Source: Paracoccus albicereus (GTDB taxonomy: Bacteria > Pseudomonadota > Alphaproteobacteria > Rhodobacterales > Rhodobacteraceae). From it: a DNA stretch of 64,000 nucleotides. The stretch is taken from the NCBI RefSeq assembly GCF_024359525.1, contig NZ_JAKZEU010000004.1, forward strand, positions 310,001 through 374,000, given 5' to 3'. The notes beneath the pieces are model-generated. The model did no database searches and was not told the DNA's origin. It saw only the letters and a list, made by a program, of their open reading frames with translations. Shown in pieces: positions 46,610 to 55,452 of this stretch. The position numbers and the translations under genes were made by a program. The stretch's first letter is position 1. Each line of letters starts with the position of its first letter.

Positions 46610-47875
46610 ATGGACCATTTCAATTACCGCGATGGAAGGCTTCATGCCGAGGACGTGCCGCTGGCGCGCATCGCGACCGAGGTCGGTACGCCGGTCTATA
46701 TCTATTCCGCCGCGACGCTGACTCGCCATTTCGGCCTGTTCCGTCAGGCACTGGCCTGGACCGATCACCTCGTCTGCTTCGCGGTGAAGGCCAATTCCAA
46801 CCTCGCCGTGCTGAAGCTGCTGGGCGATCTGGGCGCAGGGATGGATGTGGTCTCGGGCGGCGAATATGCGCGCGCCAAGGCGGCGGGTGTGCCGGGCGAG
46901 CGGATCGTCTTTTCCGGGGTCGGCAAGACCCCGGCCGAGATGCGGCAAGCGCTGGAAGGCGGCATCCGCCAGTTCAACGTCGAGAGCGAGCCAGAGCTGG
47001 CGGTGTTGTCGGAGATCGCTGCGGGCATGGGCCTCGAGGCCCCGATCGCCATCCGCGTGAACCCGGACGTGGACGCCAAGACGCACGAGAAGATCGCGAC
47101 CGGCAAGTCCGAGAACAAGTTCGGCATCCCCATCGCCCGGGCGCGCGAAGTCTATGCACAGGCGGCAGCCCTGCCCGGCATCCGTGTCGTCGGCGTGGAC
47201 ATGCATATCGGCAGCCAGCTGACCGATCTCGACCCCTTCCGTCAGGCCTATACCAAGATGGCCGGGTTGGTCTGCACGCTTCGCACAGAAGGACACACGA
47301 TCACGCGGCTGGATATGGGCGGCGGGCTGGGCATCCCCTATCGCCGCGACAACAGCGCGCCACCGCTGCCCATCGAGTACGGTGAGGTCATTCGCGAGAC
47401 GGTCGGCGATCTGGGCTGCGAGATAGAGATCGAGCCGGGCCGGAACATCGTCGGCAATGCGGGCCTGCTGGTCTCGCAGGTGATCTACGTCAAGGAAGGC
47501 GAAGGCCGGGATTTCCTGATCCTCGATTCGGCAATGAACGACCTGCTCCGCCCGGCGATGTACGGCGCGCATCACGACATCGTCCCGCTGGCCGAACCCT
47601 CGGTAGGCGCCGAATTCCGACCCTACGACGTCGTCGGCCCCGTCTGCGAGACCGGCGACACGTTCCAGAAAGGCGCCTCGTTGCCCGCACTGGCCGCGGG
47701 TGACCTGATCGCCTTCCGGTCCGCCGGGGCCTACGGCGCGGTGATGGCTTCGGAATACAACACGCGCCCACTTGTCCCCGAGGTACTGGTGTCGGGCGAT
47801 CAATTCGCCGTCATACGCGCCAGACCGACCATTGATGAAATCCTGAGCCGCGATACCATGCCCGCATGGCTTTGA
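46610..47875 (+). CDS. lysA: Diaminopimelate decarboxylase
   Basis: Decarboxylates meso-diaminopimelate to lysine with PLP. The 421-residue product has the PLP lysine in CFAVKANSNLAVL, the phosphate-binding DMGGGLGIPY, the substrate segment VGPVCETGDTF with the active-site Cys, and AYGAVMASEYNTRP near the end. The ATG starts directly after the lipoprotein stop with no spacer. The next gene overlaps its 3' end by 10 bases. dapE, earlier in the same pathway, is at 59 kb. Confidence 0.97.
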   Translation: MDHFNYRDGRLHAEDVPLARIATEVGTPVYIYSAATLTRHFGLFRQALAWTDHLVCFAVKANSNLAVLKLLGDLGAGMDVVSGGEYARAKAAGVPGERIVFSGVGKTPAEMRQALEGGIRQFNVESEPELAVLSEIAAGMGLEAPIAIRVNPDVDAKTHEKIATGKSENKFGIPIARAREVYAQAAALPGIRVVGVDMHIGSQLTDLDPFRQAYTKMAGLVCTLRTEGHTITRLDMGGGLGIPYRRDNSAPPLPIEYGEVIRETVGDLGCEIEIEPGRNIVGNAGLLVSQVIYVKEGEGRDFLILDSAMNDLLRPAMYGAHHDIVPLAEPSVGAEFRPYDVVGPVCETGDTFQKGASLPALAAGDLIAFRSAGAYGAVMASEYNTRPLVPEVLVSGDQFAVIRARPTIDEILSRDTMPAWL

Positions 47876-50412
47876 GGCGGTTCCGCAGCGCGCGACCCCG
47901 GCCGGGGCGCGCTGACGCGTCGCCGGAGCCTGATATCCATGGCTCGCAGGCCGCGCATCGCGCCGTCCGTCTGACCCGCTGGGGCATGGTCTGGGAACAG
48001 GCCGCGCGCGCCTTCTGGCCGCTGGTCACGCTGACCTCGCTGATATTCGCGCTGCTGTCGCTTGGCGGTGTCGAGGCTGCGCCGCCGGTGGTGCTTCCGT
48101 GGCTTGCAGGGTTGGCCGTCCTTGCCCTGATCGCCGCAAGTGTCTGGGGTGGGCTTCGCTACGCCCGCGTCAGCGAGGACGCGGCAGAGGCACGGGTCGA
48201 TGCGACCCTGCCGGGCCGACCGCTGACCGCGCTGTCGGACCACGCCGCCATCGGTGGCGAAGGCGCGCTGTGGCAGGCACATCTGGCGCAGATGCGGGCC
48301 CAGGCAGACGGCGCCCGCGCCGTTCGCCCCGATGCCGAACTGACCCGTCGCGATCCCTATGCCCTGCGCCTGGCCGGCATGGTCGCGCTTGCGATGGCGC
48401 TGATCTTCGGTGGCGCGGGCCAGTTGGGTCAGGGAATGGAGGCGATTGCCGCGACGTTTCGTCCGGCCCCGGAGCGCGGCGAGGATGTCGCGACCGGACC
48501 CAGCTGGGAGGGATGGGCGCAGCCGCCCGCCTATACGGGCCGTCCGACCGTCTACCTCAACGCGCTGGCCGAGGGTCAGGACCTGGAACTGCCCAAAGGC
48601 AGCGAAGTGACGTTCAGGCTTTATGGCGAAGGTATCGGCGTCACCCAGGACATCGGAACGTCTGTCGACGAGGATCCGCTGGCCCCTGCCTTCACTGCCG
48701 AAATGACCGGCACGATCGAGGTCGCGGGCCGCAGCTTTCCCATCACCGTCCTGCCCGACAACGCGCCCACAGTTGCTGCGGGGAATGCGCCAGAGCGCCG
48801 CGCGGATGGGCGGCTGGTGCAGGATTTTACCGCCCAGGACGATCATGGCGTCGTGTCGGGCGAGGCGGCCATCGATCTCGATCTCGCTTCCGTCACACGT
48901 GAATTCGGTCTGGCAGTCGATCCCGAGCCACGCGAGGCGCTGGTTCTGGACCTGCCGATGCCGCGCGGGCAGCGCAAGGACATTGCGGGCCAGCTGGTCG
49001 AGGATCTGTCGCGCCACCCGTTCGCCAACCTGCCGGTCACGGTCAGCCTTCGGGTTCAGGACGGCATCGAGCAGCAGGGCGAAGCCGCGCCGATGCAGAC
49101 GATCCTCCCCGGCCGACGCTTCTTCAATCCCGTCGCATCGGCGCTGGTAGAGATCCGGCGGGATCTGCTGTGGTCGCGCGACAATGCGCGGCGCAGCGCC
49201 GAGATCCTGCGTGCGCTGACCTGGCAGCCCGAAGGCTTCATCGATCCCGTCCTGTACCAGGAACTGCGCGGCGGCGTGACGTTGCTGGAAAGCGGGCCGC
49301 TGGCCGAAGAACCGCGCGACGATCTGGCGGAGGCGCTGTGGCAAGCGGCGCTGAAGCTGGAGGATGGCGGACTGGCCGACGCCCTGGCCCGGATGCGCGA
49401 GGCGCAGGAAAAGCTGTCCGAAGCGATCCGCAACGGCGCCAGCGAGGACGAGATCCAGCGCCTGATGGACGAGCTGCGCGAGGCGACGGACGCCTATACG
49501 CAGATGCTGGCCGAACAGGGTGAACAGCAAGACCCGGCCGACCGCTTCGCCCAGAACCCGCCGCAGGGCCAGTCAATCACCGGCGACCAGATTCAGCAGA
49601 TGATGGACGAAATCCAGCGCCTGATGAACGAGGGGCGGATGGCCGAGGCCCAGCAATTGCTGGAGCAGTTCAACCGCATGATGGAAAATCTGGAGGTCCG
49701 GCAGGGCCAGCCCGGAGAGGGTGACGGCCAGGGATCGCCGATGAACCGCTCGATGAACGAGTTGGCCGACACGCTGCGCGAGCAGCAGGAATTGTCGGAC
49801 GAGGCGTTCGGCGAGATGCAGCGCCAGTTCCGCGAGGGCGGCCAGGGGGGCGAGCAGCAGCGGGGCGAGATGGGGGATCGCCAGCAGGAGTTGCGTCAGC
49901 AGCTGGGCCAGCAGCGCGGTCTGATGCCGGGACAGGGCTCGGAACAGGGCGACGCGGCGCGCCGGCAGTTGGACGAGGCGGGTCGCGCGATGGAAGATGC
50001 CGAGCAGGCGCTGCGCGAGGGCGACATGGCCGGCGCGATGGAGCGGCAGGCCGACGCGATCGAGTCGATGCGCGAGGGCATGCGCGCGATGGGCGAGATG
50101 ATGGGCGAGGGCGAGCAGCAGGCCCAGGACGGCCAGCAACAGGGTCAGCAAGGTCAGCAGGGACAGCCCGGCCAGCAGGGTCAGGCACAGGGCCAGGGCC
50201 AGCAATCGCAGGGCCGCGCGATGCTGGACCCGCTGGGCCGCGAGCTGTCCGGCAACGGCAACCGCATCACCACCGGCGACCCGCTGGCCGAGGGCGTGGA
50301 CCCAGCTGCGCGGGCGCGCGATCTGCTGGACGAGATCCGCCGGCGCAGCGGCGAGCGAAGCCGGCCCGAGGACGAGCGCGACTATCTGGGCCGCTTGCTC
50401 GACCGCTTCTAG
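47866..50412 (+). CDS. DUF4175 (TIGR02302) membrane protein with Gln-rich C-terminus
   Basis: An 848-residue protein of unknown function found next to lysA in alphaproteobacteria. Membrane helices lie at about residues 45-65, 68-90 and 165-187. The middle part (about 190-420) looks periplasmic and beta-rich. The C-terminal third (about 480-830) is a charged helical and extremely Gln/Gly/Met-rich tract (repeats like QGQQGQ, EGMRAMGEMMGEGEQQ), finishing with a charged LDEIRRRSGERSRPEDERDYLGRLLDRF. The Gln-rich tail is a family feature. The ATG overlaps lysA by 10 bases. Confidence 0.85.
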   Translation: MALRRFRSARPRPGRADASPEPDIHGSQAAHRAVRLTRWGMVWEQAARAFWPLVTLTSLIFALLSLGGVEAAPPVVLPWLAGLAVLALIAASVWGGLRYARVSEDAAEARVDATLPGRPLTALSDHAAIGGEGALWQAHLAQMRAQADGARAVRPDAELTRRDPYALRLAGMVALAMALIFGGAGQLGQGMEAIAATFRPAPERGEDVATGPSWEGWAQPPAYTGRPTVYLNALAEGQDLELPKGSEVTFRLYGEGIGVTQDIGTSVDEDPLAPAFTAEMTGTIEVAGRSFPITVLPDNAPTVAAGNAPERRADGRLVQDFTAQDDHGVVSGEAAIDLDLASVTREFGLAVDPEPREALVLDLPMPRGQRKDIAGQLVEDLSRHPFANLPVTVSLRVQDGIEQQGEAAPMQTILPGRRFFNPVASALVEIRRDLLWSRDNARRSAEILRALTWQPEGFIDPVLYQELRGGVTLLESGPLAEEPRDDLAEALWQAALKLEDGGLADALARMREAQEKLSEAIRNGASEDEIQRLMDELREATDAYTQMLAEQGEQQDPADRFAQNPPQGQSITGDQIQQMMDEIQRLMNEGRMAEAQQLLEQFNRMMENLEVRQGQPGEGDGQGSPMNRSMNELADTLREQQELSDEAFGEMQRQFREGGQGGEQQRGEMGDRQQELRQQLGQQRGLMPGQGSEQGDAARRQLDEAGRAMEDAEQALREGDMAGAMERQADAIESMREGMRAMGEMMGEGEQQAQDGQQQGQQGQQGQPGQQGQAQGQGQQSQGRAMLDPLGRELSGNGNRITTGDPLAEGVDPAARARDLLDEIRRRSGERSRPEDERDYLGRLLDRF

Positions 50413-50850
50413 GCGGCCATTTCCTTAACCAATCTGAACGGCAACACCAGCGTGCGGTGGGGCGCAACAGCGCAACACTCTGTGCCCTATTTCGGCCAGC
50501 ATTTGCTGGGTCTGACGCGTCACAATCCGTACACCCCGCGTACACAGGCTGTACACAACCTGTACACAGGCTGCGGACGTGCGGTTCGGAGATCGTTAAG
50601 GTTTCCGGCCGCGGCGGAACGTCGATGGCACAGGTGCTTGTGCAACGACGACAAGGACTTGGGTGATGGAAACGTTGCCGCGGTGTTGCGCAGCGGCGGA
50701 AGGCGAAAGGGCGACACGCGACCTTGGCGCCGCGCCGGCTCGGCGCAGGCATCGCCGAAAAATTGCCGGATCTGGGGGAGAGACGAGGCGGATTGACCGC
50801 TTGATGTCGCGATGGAATATGACGCGAAGGATCATCAGGGAAGCTGCGCG
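50413..50850. other. Non-coding stretch with phased repeats
   Basis: These 438 bases separate the DUF4175 gene from the LysE-type gene. I see no convincing gene: the open frames on either strand have no family match and no good ribosome binding site. The main visible structure is the 11-bp repeat array at 50529-50572. It should contain the promoter for the LysE gene, but no clear -35/-10 pair is visible. Confidence 0.6.
50529..50572. repeat. Four GTACAC direct repeats at exact 11-bp period
   Basis: GTACAC starts at 50529, 50540, 50551 and 50562. The 11-bp units read GTACACCCCGC, GTACACAGGCT, GTACACAACCT and GTACACAGGCT, so units 2 and 4 are identical. An 11-bp period places all copies on nearly the same face of the helix. 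Three units read TGTACACA or CTGTACACA when preceding bases are included. Such iterated phased sites are typical protein-binding arrays; which protein binds is unknown. Confidence 0.7.
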
Positions 50851-51483
50851 ATGGGCTGGCCGGAACTTCTGACCTTCGTGGTCGCAACGACGTTCCTGGT
50901 GACCTCGCCGGGGCCGAACGGGGTGCTGATCGCGCGGACGGTGCCGGTTTCCGGGCGCGCGGCGGGGTTCGCCACGATCGCCGGGTTCTTCACCGCCTTC
51001 TACATTCATGGCACGCTGTCGATCCTGGGGATCTCGGTCATCCTGATGCAGTCGGCGACGGCCTTCACCATCCTCAAGCTCGCCGGCGCCGCCTATCTGA
51101 TCTGGGTCGGGCTGAAATCGCTGACCGCGGCGTTCCGGGGCGAGCGCGCGCCCAAGATCGCCGCAGCACGCCGTCCGCGTTCGCTGCGCCGGGCCTATCT
51201 GGAAGGGTTGCTGACGAACGGCCTGAACCCCAAGGTCTCGATGTTCTATCTGGCGGTGTTTCCGCAATTCATCCCGCAGGGCGCGCATCCCGTCGCGGTG
51301 GCGTTCGAACTGGTCTTCGTGCATTCCATGATCAACGTCATCTGGTTCAGCGCCATGGTGCTTCTGCTGTCACGCTTGGGCGCGGTCACGCGCGGCGAGC
51401 GCGTCCAGCGCTGGCTGAAGGGCGTGACCGGTATCGTCTTCATCGGTTTCGGCGCGAAGCTGGCCAGCTATCGGCCGGGCTGA
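50851..51483 (+). CDS. LysE/RhtB-family amino-acid exporter
   Basis: A 210-residue inner-membrane exporter with the family opening LLTFVVATTFLVTSPGPNGVLIARTV, where SPGPN is the LysE/RhtB motif, and KLAGAAYLIWVGLKSL. Five to six helices are apparent, ending in GVTGIVFIGFGAKLA. Substrate is probably an amino acid or analogue but cannot be named. I chose the ATG at 50851, which gives the usual family length. Its 3' end overlaps the convergent HxlR gene by 16 bases. Confidence 0.88.
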   Translation: MGWPELLTFVVATTFLVTSPGPNGVLIARTVPVSGRAAGFATIAGFFTAFYIHGTLSILGISVILMQSATAFTILKLAGAAYLIWVGLKSLTAAFRGERAPKIAAARRPRSLRRAYLEGLLTNGLNPKVSMFYLAVFPQFIPQGAHPVAVAFELVFVHSMINVIWFSAMVLLLSRLGAVTRGERVQRWLKGVTGIVFIGFGAKLASYRPG

Positions 51484-51815
51484 GCGGACACCCAGGACAG
51501 CACCGCGTCCAGCGCCGGACACAGGGATTGGCCCCACGGTGTCAGACCGTATTCGACCCGCGGCGGCACCTCGGGGTGGACCTTGCGCCAGACGATCCCG
51601 TCGGCTTCCATCTGCCGCAATTGCTGCATCAGCATCTTTTGCGAGATCTGGGGAATGGCGCGTTCCAGTTCGGAAAAGCGCAGAACCCGACCGCCGAACA
51701 GGTGGAACAGGATCGCCAGCTTCCAGCGCCCGCCGATCAGGCGCAGCGCGCCCTCGACCCCTTCCGTCGCGGTTTCGCGGGTGAAGTCGTGCGGCGCGGG
51801 GTCTGTCGCATCCAT
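51468..51815 (-). CDS. HxlR-family transcriptional regulator
   Basis: A 115-residue winged-helix regulator with the HxlR core: LIGGRWKLAILFHLFGGRVLRFSELERAIPQISQKMLMQQLRQMEADGIV, then the wing VPPRVEYGLTPWGQSL. The Cys found near the N-terminus in redox- or aldehyde-sensing members is absent here. It is divergent from the NTF2-like gene (100 bases between starts), so that gene is the probable target. It acts as a dimer on palindromic DNA by family knowledge. Confidence 0.92.
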   Translation of the reverse strand: MDATDPAPHDFTRETATEGVEGALRLIGGRWKLAILFHLFGGRVLRFSELERAIPQISQKMLMQQLRQMEADGIVWRKVHPEVPPRVEYGLTPWGQSLCPALDAVLSWVSAQPGR

Positions 51816-51915
51816 GGCTTACCTTGGGGTTCGTTGCTGACCAAAACGTGCGTTCTTGCGCTGGCCACAGCCTGATCGCAGTCAGGGCGCATCGCAATCG
51901 AAATGGAGCCAGACC

Positions 51916-52230
51916 ATGACCGACACCGTTCCCCTGCCCGTCGCCCGTTATCTTGCGGCGAAGACGCCGGAAGAGATCGCAGATTGCTTTGCCGAAGACG
52001 GCGTGGCGATGGACGAGCGGCAGACCCATAAAGGTCGCGAGGCCATTCTTGAATGGCGCCGTCAGGTCGCGTCAGTCCCCTATCGGCAGGAGATCCTGTC
52101 CGCGCAGCACGAGGACGATCGCGCGACCGTCACTTGCCGCATCTCGGGATCGTTTCCCGGCAGCCCGGTCGCGCTCGACTACACGTTCGAACTGAAAGGC
52201 GACCTGATCGCACGGCTGGAGATCCGCTGA
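51916..52230 (+). CDS. NTF2/SnoaL-like domain protein
   Basis: A 104-residue protein with a cone-shaped NTF2-like fold pattern (ARYLAAKTPEEIADCFAEDGV, the GREAILEWRR helix, then SFPGSPVALDYTFELKGDLIARLEI). Such proteins are small enzymes or binding proteins without a fixed function. The ATG at 51916 has GGAG eight bases upstream. Its stop is near the convergent Ldh gene. It is likely regulated by the HxlR protein encoded opposite. Confidence 0.82.
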   Translation: MTDTVPLPVARYLAAKTPEEIADCFAEDGVAMDERQTHKGREAILEWRRQVASVPYRQEILSAQHEDDRATVTCRISGSFPGSPVALDYTFELKGDLIARLEIR

Positions 52231-52239
52231 GGCGTCCGG

Positions 52240-53289
52240 TTAGAACGGCGCCTCGATTCCCATCGCGCGCGCATCGGCGCGCAACTCGTCGGCGGTATCC
52301 TGTGGCAGGCGGATGCCTTCGTCGCGCAGGCGGGCGTCGGACCGCGCCTCGATCTCGCCAGGGTAGAAGATCTCGTCCACGCCGGGACGGCGCGGGGTCG
52401 ATTTCAGGTCGGCGATCATACGGTCCATGTCGGCCTGAAATTCCGGCAGTGGACGCGTGGCGGCGATGTCGATGGCAATCGCCAGATGACCGACACCGCT
52501 GACCCCTTCGGGCACGTAGGGACCGATGATGGCCCGGCCGAAACCGCTGCCGCTGAGCACGCCCGACAGCACGTCCATCAGGGTCGAGATCGCATAGCCC
52601 TTGTGCCCCGCCATCGGCAGGATCGTCCCCGCGATGCCCGCCGCCGGGTCGGTCGTGGCGGCACCGTCCGCGCCCATCGCCCATGTCTCGGGGATCGCCT
52701 CGCCGCGCTGGCGGGCAAGATACAGCTTGCCGCGCGCGACGGCGGTGTTGGCGACGTCGAGCATCATCGGCGGATGCGATCCGGCGGGCGCGGACCAGGA
52801 CCACGGATTGTTGCCGACACGCTTTTCCGCCCCACCCCAAGGCGCCATCGCGGGGCTGGCATTGGTGGACAGGAACCCCACGCAGCCCGCCTGCGCGGCC
52901 ATCCGGGTGAAATACATCGCGGTGCCGAAATGGCCGGAATTGTGGACGGACACGGCGCCGATCCCGTGCTGCTTCGCCCGTGTGATCGCCTCTTCCATCG
53001 CGGCTTTCGCAACCACCTGGCCCGGACCGCCACCGCCATCCATCGTGGCAAGCGCGCCGAGGCCACCGTCGATCCGTGGAATGGCATTGCCATCCATCGC
53101 GCCGCTTTTCAGCCGCGCCGCATACCAGAAGATCCGCATCACGCCGTGCGACTGGTGGCCCCACAGGTCCGCCTGAACCAGCGTGTCGGCGATCAGGTCC
53201 GCCGCCTCATCACGGACGCCCATGGCGCGGTAGCAATCGGCGGCAAAGTGGCGCAGGGCGGCATGGTCGATGGGGGCTGTCTCGGCCAT
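52240..53289 (-). CDS. Ldh-family (malate/L-lactate dehydrogenase-type) NAD(P)-dependent oxidoreductase
   Basis: A 349-residue member of the Ldh_2 family, whose enzymes reduce or oxidise 2-oxo/2-hydroxy acids such as malate, ureidoglycolate or sulfolactate. Signatures are DLWGHQSHGVMRI, the catalytic-site NSGHFGTAMYF, STNASPAMAPWGG and the cofactor segment GHKGYAIS. It is last in a coupled operon (TGATG with the cupin gene) headed by a mandelate-racemase-type dehydratase, suggesting oxidation in a sugar-acid or hydroxy-acid pathway. The substrate is unknown. Confidence 0.87.
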   Translation of the reverse strand: MAETAPIDHAALRHFAADCYRAMGVRDEAADLIADTLVQADLWGHQSHGVMRIFWYAARLKSGAMDGNAIPRIDGGLGALATMDGGGGPGQVVAKAAMEEAITRAKQHGIGAVSVHNSGHFGTAMYFTRMAAQAGCVGFLSTNASPAMAPWGGAEKRVGNNPWSWSAPAGSHPPMMLDVANTAVARGKLYLARQRGEAIPETWAMGADGAATTDPAAGIAGTILPMAGHKGYAISTLMDVLSGVLSGSGFGRAIIGPYVPEGVSGVGHLAIAIDIAATRPLPEFQADMDRMIADLKSTPRRPGVDEIFYPGEIEARSDARLRDEGIRLPQDTADELRADARAMGIEAPF

Positions 53290-53687
53290 CAGCGCGCCTC
53301 GGCCAGGATCGGCGCGGTCTCACCGGTCTCGACCAGGGTCCTTGTCGCGGCGGTCGAGGCGTAGGTCCAGAAGATGCGCAGCGGCTGGTCGGACGTGTTG
53401 ATGAAGCGGTGCGGGACGTTCGCGGCGAGCCAAGTGACATCGCCGGCCTTGGCATCGTGGCGGGTGCCGTCGATCTCGACCACGGCGCTGCCGTGGACGA
53501 TCAGCACGCTTTCCTCGCAATCGTGGAGGTGCAGCGGAATCGAGGCGCCGGCGGGGATGTCGGTGAAGCCGTTGAGAAACGCCCCCGACCCGGCATCGGG
53601 CGTGACCATCTGCACCGTCGAGGCACCACCGCCACGGCTGATCCGAGGGCGCTGCGCTTCGGTCAGGATGGCGTGGGTGGCGGTCAT
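53289..53687 (-). CDS. Cupin-domain protein
   Basis: A 132-residue single-cupin protein with motif 1 PLHLHDCEESVLIVHGSAVV (metal-binding His residues and Glu) and motif 2 further on in VPHRFINTSDQPLRIFW. It binds a metal and probably a small acid, as sugar-acid isomerase or a stabilising protein. It is coupled on both sides: its ATG overlaps the monooxygenase-like gene stop (ATGA) and its stop overlaps the Ldh start. Exact function unknown. Confidence 0.83.
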   Translation of the reverse strand: MTATHAILTEAQRPRISRGGGASTVQMVTPDAGSGAFLNGFTDIPAGASIPLHLHDCEESVLIVHGSAVVEIDGTRHDAKAGDVTWLAANVPHRFINTSDQPLRIFWTYASTAATRTLVETGETAPILAEAR

Positions 53688-53989
53688 GCGGGCTCTCCGT
53701 CGGGGTCGATCAGGGTCAGGGTCGCGACGCGCTTGTCAGCGATCATCGTGGCGGTCGCTTCGGTGAAGTCGCGGTAATGCGGACGGGTCTTGTGGTCGGC
53801 AAAAGCCGCCGCATCGTCGTAGAGTTCGTACAGGAAGATCCGGTCGGGATCGGCCGGGTCCTCGCACACGTCGAAGCGGCGGCAGCCGGGTTCGAGCGCC
53901 ATCGACTGGCGCGCGTTGTCCAGCATCAGCGACAGGAAGCCGGTGCGCGCGCCGGGATGCAGCGTGAAGGTGACGGTGACGACGTGCAT
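53684..53989 (-). CDS. ABM-type (antibiotic biosynthesis monooxygenase/quinol monooxygenase) small protein
   Basis: A 101-residue dimeric alpha-beta barrel protein: VTVTFTLHPGARTGFLSLML, NARQSMALEPGCRRFDVC, IFLYELYDDAAAFADHK are classic ABM features. Members act as small monooxygenases or sugar mutarotase-like helpers. Its ATG overlaps the dehydratase stop (TGATG) and its stop overlaps the cupin ATG. ABM proteins recur in sugar-acid operons. No reaction can be assigned. Confidence 0.85.
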   Translation of the reverse strand: MHVVTVTFTLHPGARTGFLSLMLDNARQSMALEPGCRRFDVCEDPADPDRIFLYELYDDAAAFADHKTRPHYRDFTEATATMIADKRVATLTLIDPDGEPA

Positions 53990-55221
53990 CAGTCGCGCGG
54001 CGCGCCGCCGCCGAAGGGTCCGGCCCCGCGCGGATCGGGCGGCGCTTCCTGCATCTGCAGGTGAAGCGCATCTTCGTCGTAGGGATGGGCCGCGACCACG
54101 CCCATGTCGATCTCGATCCCCAGGCCCGGCGTGTCCGGCACCTCGATGAAGCCGTCGCGCCAGGGCAGCGCCTCGCCGATCAATTGGCGATGGAAGGTGC
54201 CGCCCTGCTGGATCGTCTCGATCATCAGGAGGTTCGGGATGGACGCGCCCAGATGCACGCTCGCCGCCCATTCGACCGGGCCGCAATAAAGATGCGGGGC
54301 GATCTGGACGCCGAAGGATTCGGCCATCGCGGCGATCTTGCGGGTTTCCCAGATGCCGCCCGCGCGCCCGATCGCGGGTTGCAGGATACCCGCCGCGCCT
54401 GCGCGCAGGACGGCGAGGAATTCGGCGCGCGTCGTCAGCCGCTCGCCCGTGGCGACGGGGATGGTGGTGGCACGCGCGACCTGCGCCAAAGCGGGGATGT
54501 CGTCGGGCGGCACCGGTTCCTCGAACCACAGCGGGTCGAAGCGCTCGATCGCGCGGCCCAGCCGGATCGCGCCCGAGGGGGTGAACTGGCCGTGGGTGCC
54601 GAAGAGGATGTCGGCGCGGGTGCCGACCGCCTGACGGATCGCGTCGCAGAAGGTCACGCATTGCTCGATGTCGGCCAAGGCTGGTTGATGCCCGCCGCGA
54701 ATCGTGTAGGGGCCGGCGGGATCGACCTTGATCGCGGTGAAGCCCTGGTCGGCCATGTCGCCCGCGACGCGCGCGTTCGCCGCGGCGTCACCCCAGAAGG
54801 CGGGCGTCCTGTCGCCCGGGCCGGGGTAGAGATAGGAATAGCTGCGCAGCCGGTCGTTGACCTTGCCGCCCAGAAGCGCGTGGACCGGGCGGCCACGCGC
54901 CTTGCCGAGGATGTCCCAGCAGGCGATCTCAAGCCCGGAGAACGCGCCCATCACTGTCAGGTCGGGCCGCTGGGTGAAGCCCGAGGAATAGGCGCGGCGG
55001 AACATCAGTTCGATGTGTTCGGGGTTTTCGCCCCTCATATGGCGGGCGAAGACGTCGTCGATCACCGCGCGCATCGCCTTCGGGCCGACCGAAGCGGCAT
55101 AGACCTCTCCCCAGCCGTGAAGGCCGGTGTCGGTGCTCACGCGGACGAGGATGAAGTAGCGCCCGCCCCAGCCCGGGGGCGGGGTACCGACGGTGAAGAT
55201 CTCGACATGGTCAAGGCGCAT
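53989..55221 (-). CDS. Mandelate racemase/muconate lactonizing (enolase superfamily) dehydratase, galactonate-dehydratase-like
   Basis: The enolase superfamily abstracts a proton alpha to a carboxylate with Mg2+; this 410-residue member resembles D-galactonate/mannonate-type acid sugar dehydratases. The N-terminal capping domain has GWGEVYAASVGPKAM. The barrel carries a Mg ligand in DILFGTHGQF, Glu in WFEEPVPPDD and Glu in ATGERL, and the general base His in IAPHLYCGP. It heads a four-gene coupled operon with ABM, cupin and Ldh genes. No transporter or regulator is nearby, so the substrate is open. Confidence 0.87.
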   Translation of the reverse strand: MRLDHVEIFTVGTPPPGWGGRYFILVRVSTDTGLHGWGEVYAASVGPKAMRAVIDDVFARHMRGENPEHIELMFRRAYSSGFTQRPDLTVMGAFSGLEIACWDILGKARGRPVHALLGGKVNDRLRSYSYLYPGPGDRTPAFWGDAAANARVAGDMADQGFTAIKVDPAGPYTIRGGHQPALADIEQCVTFCDAIRQAVGTRADILFGTHGQFTPSGAIRLGRAIERFDPLWFEEPVPPDDIPALAQVARATTIPVATGERLTTRAEFLAVLRAGAAGILQPAIGRAGGIWETRKIAAMAESFGVQIAPHLYCGPVEWAASVHLGASIPNLLMIETIQQGGTFHRQLIGEALPWRDGFIEVPDTPGLGIEIDMGVVAAHPYDEDALHLQMQEAPPDPRGAGPFGGGAPRD

Positions 55222-55260
55222 GGCGGCAACCTGCGCGATGCGCGGAAGGTTGTCGAGCGC

Positions 55261-55452
55261 TCAGACGGGCATGTTGTCGAAGAGATCGACCTCGGTCGTT
55301 TCGGTTCGCTGAAGGGAACGACGCGACGAGGCATCCTCGAGCGACAGGATCGCCCGCAGGCGGGCGGCGACGCGACGCCGATGATCCGCGCTGGCGGACG
55401 CGTAATGGCGTTCCAGTTCGGACAGCCTGTGGTCGAGATCGGCGGTTTCCAT
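55261..55452 (-). CDS. Small helical protein of unknown function
   Basis: A 63-residue protein beginning METADLDHRLSELERHYASA and continuing as a charged amphipathic helix, with LQRTETTEVDLFDNMPV at the end. GGGAGG six bases before the ATG at 55452 supports translation. It is 39 bases upstream of the dehydratase operon on the same strand, so it may be its leader gene. I know no family for it; a DNA-binding or coiled-coil role would be a guess. Confidence 0.55.
   Translation of the reverse strand: METADLDHRLSELERHYASASADHRRRVAARLRAILSLEDASSRRSLQRTETTEVDLFDNMPV

Noticed and set aside
46304..49530. Long antisense frames opposite lysA and the DUF4175 gene
   Set aside because: Same explanation: codon mirror of confident genes on the plus strand.
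50452..50796. Open frame of about 114 codons in the repeat-bearing spacer
   Set aside because: No good ribosome binding site, no domain, and it runs through the non-coding repeats without codon periodicity.
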